25,673 bases of DNA from an uncultured Collinsella sp. (lineage in GTDB: Bacteria; Actinomycetota; Coriobacteriia; Coriobacteriales; Coriobacteriaceae), in the NCBI GenBank assembly GCA_902496945.1, contig CABVDE010000028.1, positions 1-25,673 on the forward strand, in the 5' to 3' direction. A program made the position numbers and the translations under genes. The first letter of the stretch is position 1; each line of letters opens with the position of its first letter. Below the pieces are notes generated by a model. It had not been told where the DNA came from. It did no database searches and saw only the letters and a list, made by a program, of their open reading frames with translations. Shown here piece after piece: positions 23,734 through 25,673 of this stretch.

Positions 23734-24327
23734 ATGAAAAAGAAGGCCTTTGCGATTCTCACCCTCTGCATCAGTCTCTTTGCTGCAGTTGCCCTGGTGG
23801 GTTGCGGCGGAAGCGGTGGCGCTACCGGCAGTGGCGGTGGCGGCGGAGCAGAAAAACCAGCCGTGGATATGAGGACCGACTTTATCTGGTTTAAGGTCGA
23901 GGTCCCCGAGGGCGTCGAGATCACCGACGTCGCTGGCGACACCGCCGATAGGGCCCAGTTTAAGTTCACCGAGAGCGAGCACGCCAGCGATCGCTTCATC
24001 CCTGTCTTCGACTCTGACAAGAACGCCGACGAGCTGTTCGACTACGAGGCAAAGTGGAAGGCCAACTCCGGATGGACCGAGAGCGACCCCGTTAAGTACA
24101 ACGGCAAGACCTGGCGCAGCGCCTACTTTACGCACTCGGGCGGTGTGACGACCGAGTACTTCACCGACGTTGACGGTGGCAGCGTGTATGTGCGCATCGA
24201 CAACGTCGAAGAGCACAAGGACGCTGTCGAGACCATGATGAAGTCCCTGGAGTTTGCCGATGACATCGCCAAGGCCAAGACCGAGGCCATGGACGTCAAG
24301 CTCGACGATATCGAGATCAAGCGCTAA
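23734..24327 (+). CDS. Putative lipoprotein of unknown function
   Basis: The 197-residue protein has a type II signal peptide: a basic start MKKK, a hydrophobic core and the lipobox LVGC with the acylated cysteine at 24. A glycine/serine linker (about 25-40) is followed by an acidic alpha/beta domain of about 150 residues. That domain holds WFKVEVPEG near residue 48, SAYFTHSGGVTTEYFTD near 129-145 and the helical end KSLEFADDIAKAKTEAMDVKL. The opening of the domain (FxVxVPEGxxI) recalls small lipoproteins that bind surface ligands, but I do not recognise the family. GAGGAG precedes the start. The gene stands alone between two strong terminators. Confidence 0.82.
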   Translation: MKKKAFAILTLCISLFAAVALVGCGGSGGATGSGGGGGAEKPAVDMRTDFIWFKVEVPEGVEITDVAGDTADRAQFKFTESEHASDRFIPVFDSDKNADELFDYEAKWKANSGWTESDPVKYNGKTWRSAYFTHSGGVTTEYFTDVDGGSVYVRIDNVEEHKDAVETMMKSLEFADDIAKAKTEAMDVKLDDIEIKR

Positions 24328-24364
24328 AGCTCCAACGGCATGCAGCAGCGCCGTTTTAGCTCAG

Positions 24365-24403
24365 CCGGGATGCAAGGTGTGACTCCTTGCATCCCGGTTT
24401 TTT
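24365..24403 (+). terminator. Rho-independent terminator after the lipoprotein gene
   Basis: CCGGGATGCAAGG (24365-24377) pairs perfectly with CCTTGCATCCCGG (24385-24397) around a 7-nt loop and is followed by six Ts. Confidence 0.93.
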
Positions 24404-24421
24404 GTGTTCGAAAGCGCCCGG

Positions 24422-24649
24422 TCACATCACCATATTGAGCACGTTGACGAATTCCTGCGCCTGGGAGCGGCTGCTCAGGCTAAAGACACAGGCAGTCAAC
24501 AGCCGGTTACGGAGAAAAACGTCGCGGTCCTTGATCCTGTTGACCCTTTTCGCGGTCGCGCTCAGAACACCAAATCGTGTCCGCACGAGCAAATAAACTA
24601 ATACCACAAGGAATATAAGCCGCCATCCAAGGATGGCGAAGTGAGACAA
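24422..24649 (-). CDS. Possible small membrane protein, 75 aa (uncertain)
   Basis: A minus-strand frame encodes a hydrophobic N-terminal segment (LIFLVVLVYLLV near residues 11-22) followed by a basic stretch and a C-terminal half with GC-rich third codon positions, as in real genes of this genome. The only start giving the full length is a TTG with no ribosome-binding site, and the first third is AT-richer. It could be a genuine small membrane protein, a decayed gene or chance. No family is recognised. It lies between the lipoprotein terminator and the hicA promoter region. Confidence 0.33.
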   Translation of the reverse strand: MSHFAILGWRLIFLVVLVYLLVRTRFGVLSATAKRVNRIKDRDVFLRNRLLTACVFSLSSRSQAQEFVNVLNMVM

Positions 24650-24693
24650 AGGGTTAGCAATAGCGAAGATTTAAGTCTAAAACCCTTAGGAAG

Positions 24694-24702
24694 TGCTAAT
24701 AT
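24694..24702 (+). promoter_or_regulatory. Extended -10 promoter of hicAB
   Basis: TGCTAATAT (24694-24702) has the TGn extension and a good -10 hexamer, 22 bp before the hicA start. The surrounding DNA is AT-rich. A clear -35 is not visible. HicB-type antitoxins usually repress this promoter. Confidence 0.45.
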
Positions 24703-24724
24703 ATAGTTATTGAAAGAGACTAAG

Positions 24725-24895
24725 ATGCAGAGACGCGAATTGATCCGCATCCTCGAAGAAGCCGGCTTCATCTCGAAAGGAGGCACTAATCACGAGAAGT
24801 TCGTCAAAGGAGATAAACTCGTGCTCGTGAAACGCCACCGAGAGATTGAGGATCAAATTACCAAAAGAATCTTAAGGCAGGCAGGACTTCGATAG
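24725..24895 (+). CDS. hicA: HicA-type toxin (mRNA interferase)
   Basis: The 56-residue protein fits the HicA family in size and fold. HicA is a double-stranded-RNA-binding-like ribonuclease that cuts mRNA when free of HicB. The N-terminal helix RRELIRILEEAGF leads to the catalytic segment GGTNHEKF (residues 20-27), in which the histidine is the usual active-site residue. The LVLVKRHREIEDQITKRIL part completes the beta-sheet and last helix. The start at 24725 is chosen because it gives the normal family start (MQRRELI). An upstream TTG at 24710 would add five residues. The antitoxin gene follows after 45 bp. Confidence 0.9.
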   Translation: MQRRELIRILEEAGFISKGGTNHEKFVKGDKLVLVKRHREIEDQITKRILRQAGLR

Positions 24896-24940
24896 CTCAT
24901 CCTCATCACATTTCGCATCGAGTTTTAGAGGAGGTCTTAC

Positions 24941-25393
24941 ATGGTTTACATATGGGAATTCGAGTTCTTTGATTCGGACGGCGTTGTCGACGCTGTGCCA
25001 TGTGGCTCGCTGGGCGGAGGTGGAACGTTCGGATCCGACCTAAACGACGCTGTCGAAAGCGCCGCTGATTTTCTCGCATGCATGGTCGATGACCACCTAA
25101 TGGGCGGCGTCGACCTGCCTGCGCCGGACTTTGGCCACGAGCCGCAGCACGGTGGCAAGATTATCGCCGTGGCCGTCAGTCGCGAACTCGGCGACATCCC
25201 CGCCGTCACCGCAGCGGATGCCGCGCGTATGCTCGGGGTTAGCTCAGCACGGGTATCGCAACTGATAAATGCAGGACTGTTGGATTCATGGAAGGATGGC
25301 ACCAAGCGCATGGTGTCCAAAGCTTCCATCGAGGCACGACTCGCCGACGCACCAAAGGCAGGGCGCCCAAAAGAGGTCCCTATTGCTGTATAA
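24941..25393 (+). CDS. hicB: HicB-type antitoxin with DNA-binding C-terminus
   Basis: The 150-residue protein has a HicB-like N-terminal half: short beta strands, then TFGSDLNDAVESAADFLACMVDD near residues 29-51, with a DLNDA-AVE pattern like the usual HicB helix. The C-terminal half carries a helix-turn-helix of the MerR/excisionase-like type, VTAADAARMLGVSSARVSQL near 89-108, then a wing-like GTKRMVSKASIEARL. It should neutralise HicA and repress the operon promoter. GAGGAGG precedes the start by 6 nt. The first half is diverged from typical HicB, so the assignment rests on gene order, length and the paired HTH. Confidence 0.82.
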   Translation: MVYIWEFEFFDSDGVVDAVPCGSLGGGGTFGSDLNDAVESAADFLACMVDDHLMGGVDLPAPDFGHEPQHGGKIIAVAVSRELGDIPAVTAADAARMLGVSSARVSQLINAGLLDSWKDGTKRMVSKASIEARLADAPKAGRPKEVPIAV

Positions 25394-25416
25394 AGCAATA
25401 GCGTTGCGGGTTTTTT
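25380..25416 (+). terminator. Likely terminator after hicB
   Basis: CTATTGCT and AGCAATAG form an 8-bp stem (25380-25401) overlapping the hicB stop, followed nine bases later by a run of six Ts (25411-25416). A second weaker pairing, GCAA with TTGC, directly before the T-run could be the active hairpin. Confidence 0.6.
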
Positions 25417-25443
25417 CATTTGTCAGATTAGCTGACAAGCTCT

Positions 25444-25476
25444 CTCAATTCGGGACTCGCTGCGTCCCGAATTGAG
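25444..25476. repeat. 13-bp perfect inverted repeat
   Basis: CTCAATTCGGGAC (25444-25456) and GTCCCGAATTGAG (25464-25476) are perfect inverses around a 7-nt loop. A shorter inverted repeat, TTGTCAG/CTGACAA, precedes it at 25420-25438. There is no T-run. It may regulate the ADP-ribosylglycohydrolase gene or be a boundary remnant. Confidence 0.65.
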
Positions 25477-25535
25477 CTGGACACACTGCCGCAGGTAGCC
25501 GCGCATCCTCAATCCAAAGTACGAGAGGTGTTCCC

Positions 25536-25673
25536 ATGACAGACAGACCGAAACCAACACTGCGCGACTGCATCTACGGACTTGCCGTCGGCGACGCGCT
25601 GGGAGTTCCTTACGAGTTCAGGCTCCGCGACACGTTCGAATGCACCGACATGATTGGCTATGGCACGCATGGG
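25536..25673 (+). CDS. ADP-ribosylglycohydrolase family protein, 5' part
   Basis: The first 46 residues of a gene that runs off the window. The opening DCIYGLAVGDALGVPYEF (residues 11-28) matches the N-terminus of the ADP-ribosylglycohydrolase (DraG/ARH) family. These enzymes remove ADP-ribose from proteins or small molecules; the Gly-Asp-Ala-Leu-Gly motif is characteristic. GAGAGGTG lies just before the ATG. It is adjacent to hicAB, but the hairpins between suggest a separate transcript. The metal-binding residues that would confirm activity lie outside the window. Confidence 0.88.
   Translation, partial: MTDRPKPTLRDCIYGLAVGDALGVPYEFRLRDTFECTDMIGYGTHG

Noticed and set aside
24346..24400. 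A tRNA-like start (TTTAGCTCAGCCGGGA)
   Set aside because: The match to a tRNA D-arm is short. The rest forms a perfect terminator stem and no anticodon or T-arm can be folded.

Overview
The window looks like chromosome of a high-GC, Gram-positive gut anaerobe of the class Coriobacteriia, most likely Collinsella or a close relative. This is an inference from the GC-rich codon use, the giant Ig-like/DUF4430 surface protein, the LPXTG protein, the class III fructose-bisphosphatase and the C69 dipeptidase. No rRNA or tRNA gene is present to confirm it.

Layout. Positions 1-5355 hold housekeeping genes: the 3' end of an rRNA cytosine-C5 methyltransferase, a tiny minus-strand membrane protein (56 aa), an unassigned TIM-barrel-like protein, a DegV-family fatty-acid-binding protein (minus) and class III fructose-1,6-bisphosphatase (fbp). 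fbp has a perfect 11-bp inverted repeat just before its start. Two GtrA-type membrane proteins follow as tandem paralogues (5433-6455). Positions 6456-7042 contain no gene but hold a regular array of seven 62-bp units, each with a pair of inverted 14-bp half-sites.

The centre (7043-15811, minus strand) is the most striking part. A promoter and a cobalamin (B12) riboswitch precede a 2504-residue surface protein with eight Ig-like modules, atrophied Ig modules, three DUF4430 (transcobalamin C-terminal-like) domains, a beta-propeller, an InlB-type repeat and a C-terminal membrane anchor. A second, smaller membrane-anchored DUF4430 protein follows with no gap. B12-controlled expression together with transcobalamin-like domains suggests a corrinoid-capture system at the cell surface. 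That function is a hypothesis.

Upstream on the minus strand are an ABC1/UbiB-type kinase with a phasin-like partner, a C69 dipeptidase, and a tight folD/cyclodeaminase pair for one-carbon metabolism. The right end (21821-25673, plus strand) has an LPXTG beta-helix surface protein, a lipoprotein, a HicA-HicB toxin-antitoxin module in AT-richer DNA, and the start of an ADP-ribosylglycohydrolase gene. Strong intrinsic terminators separate most transcription units.
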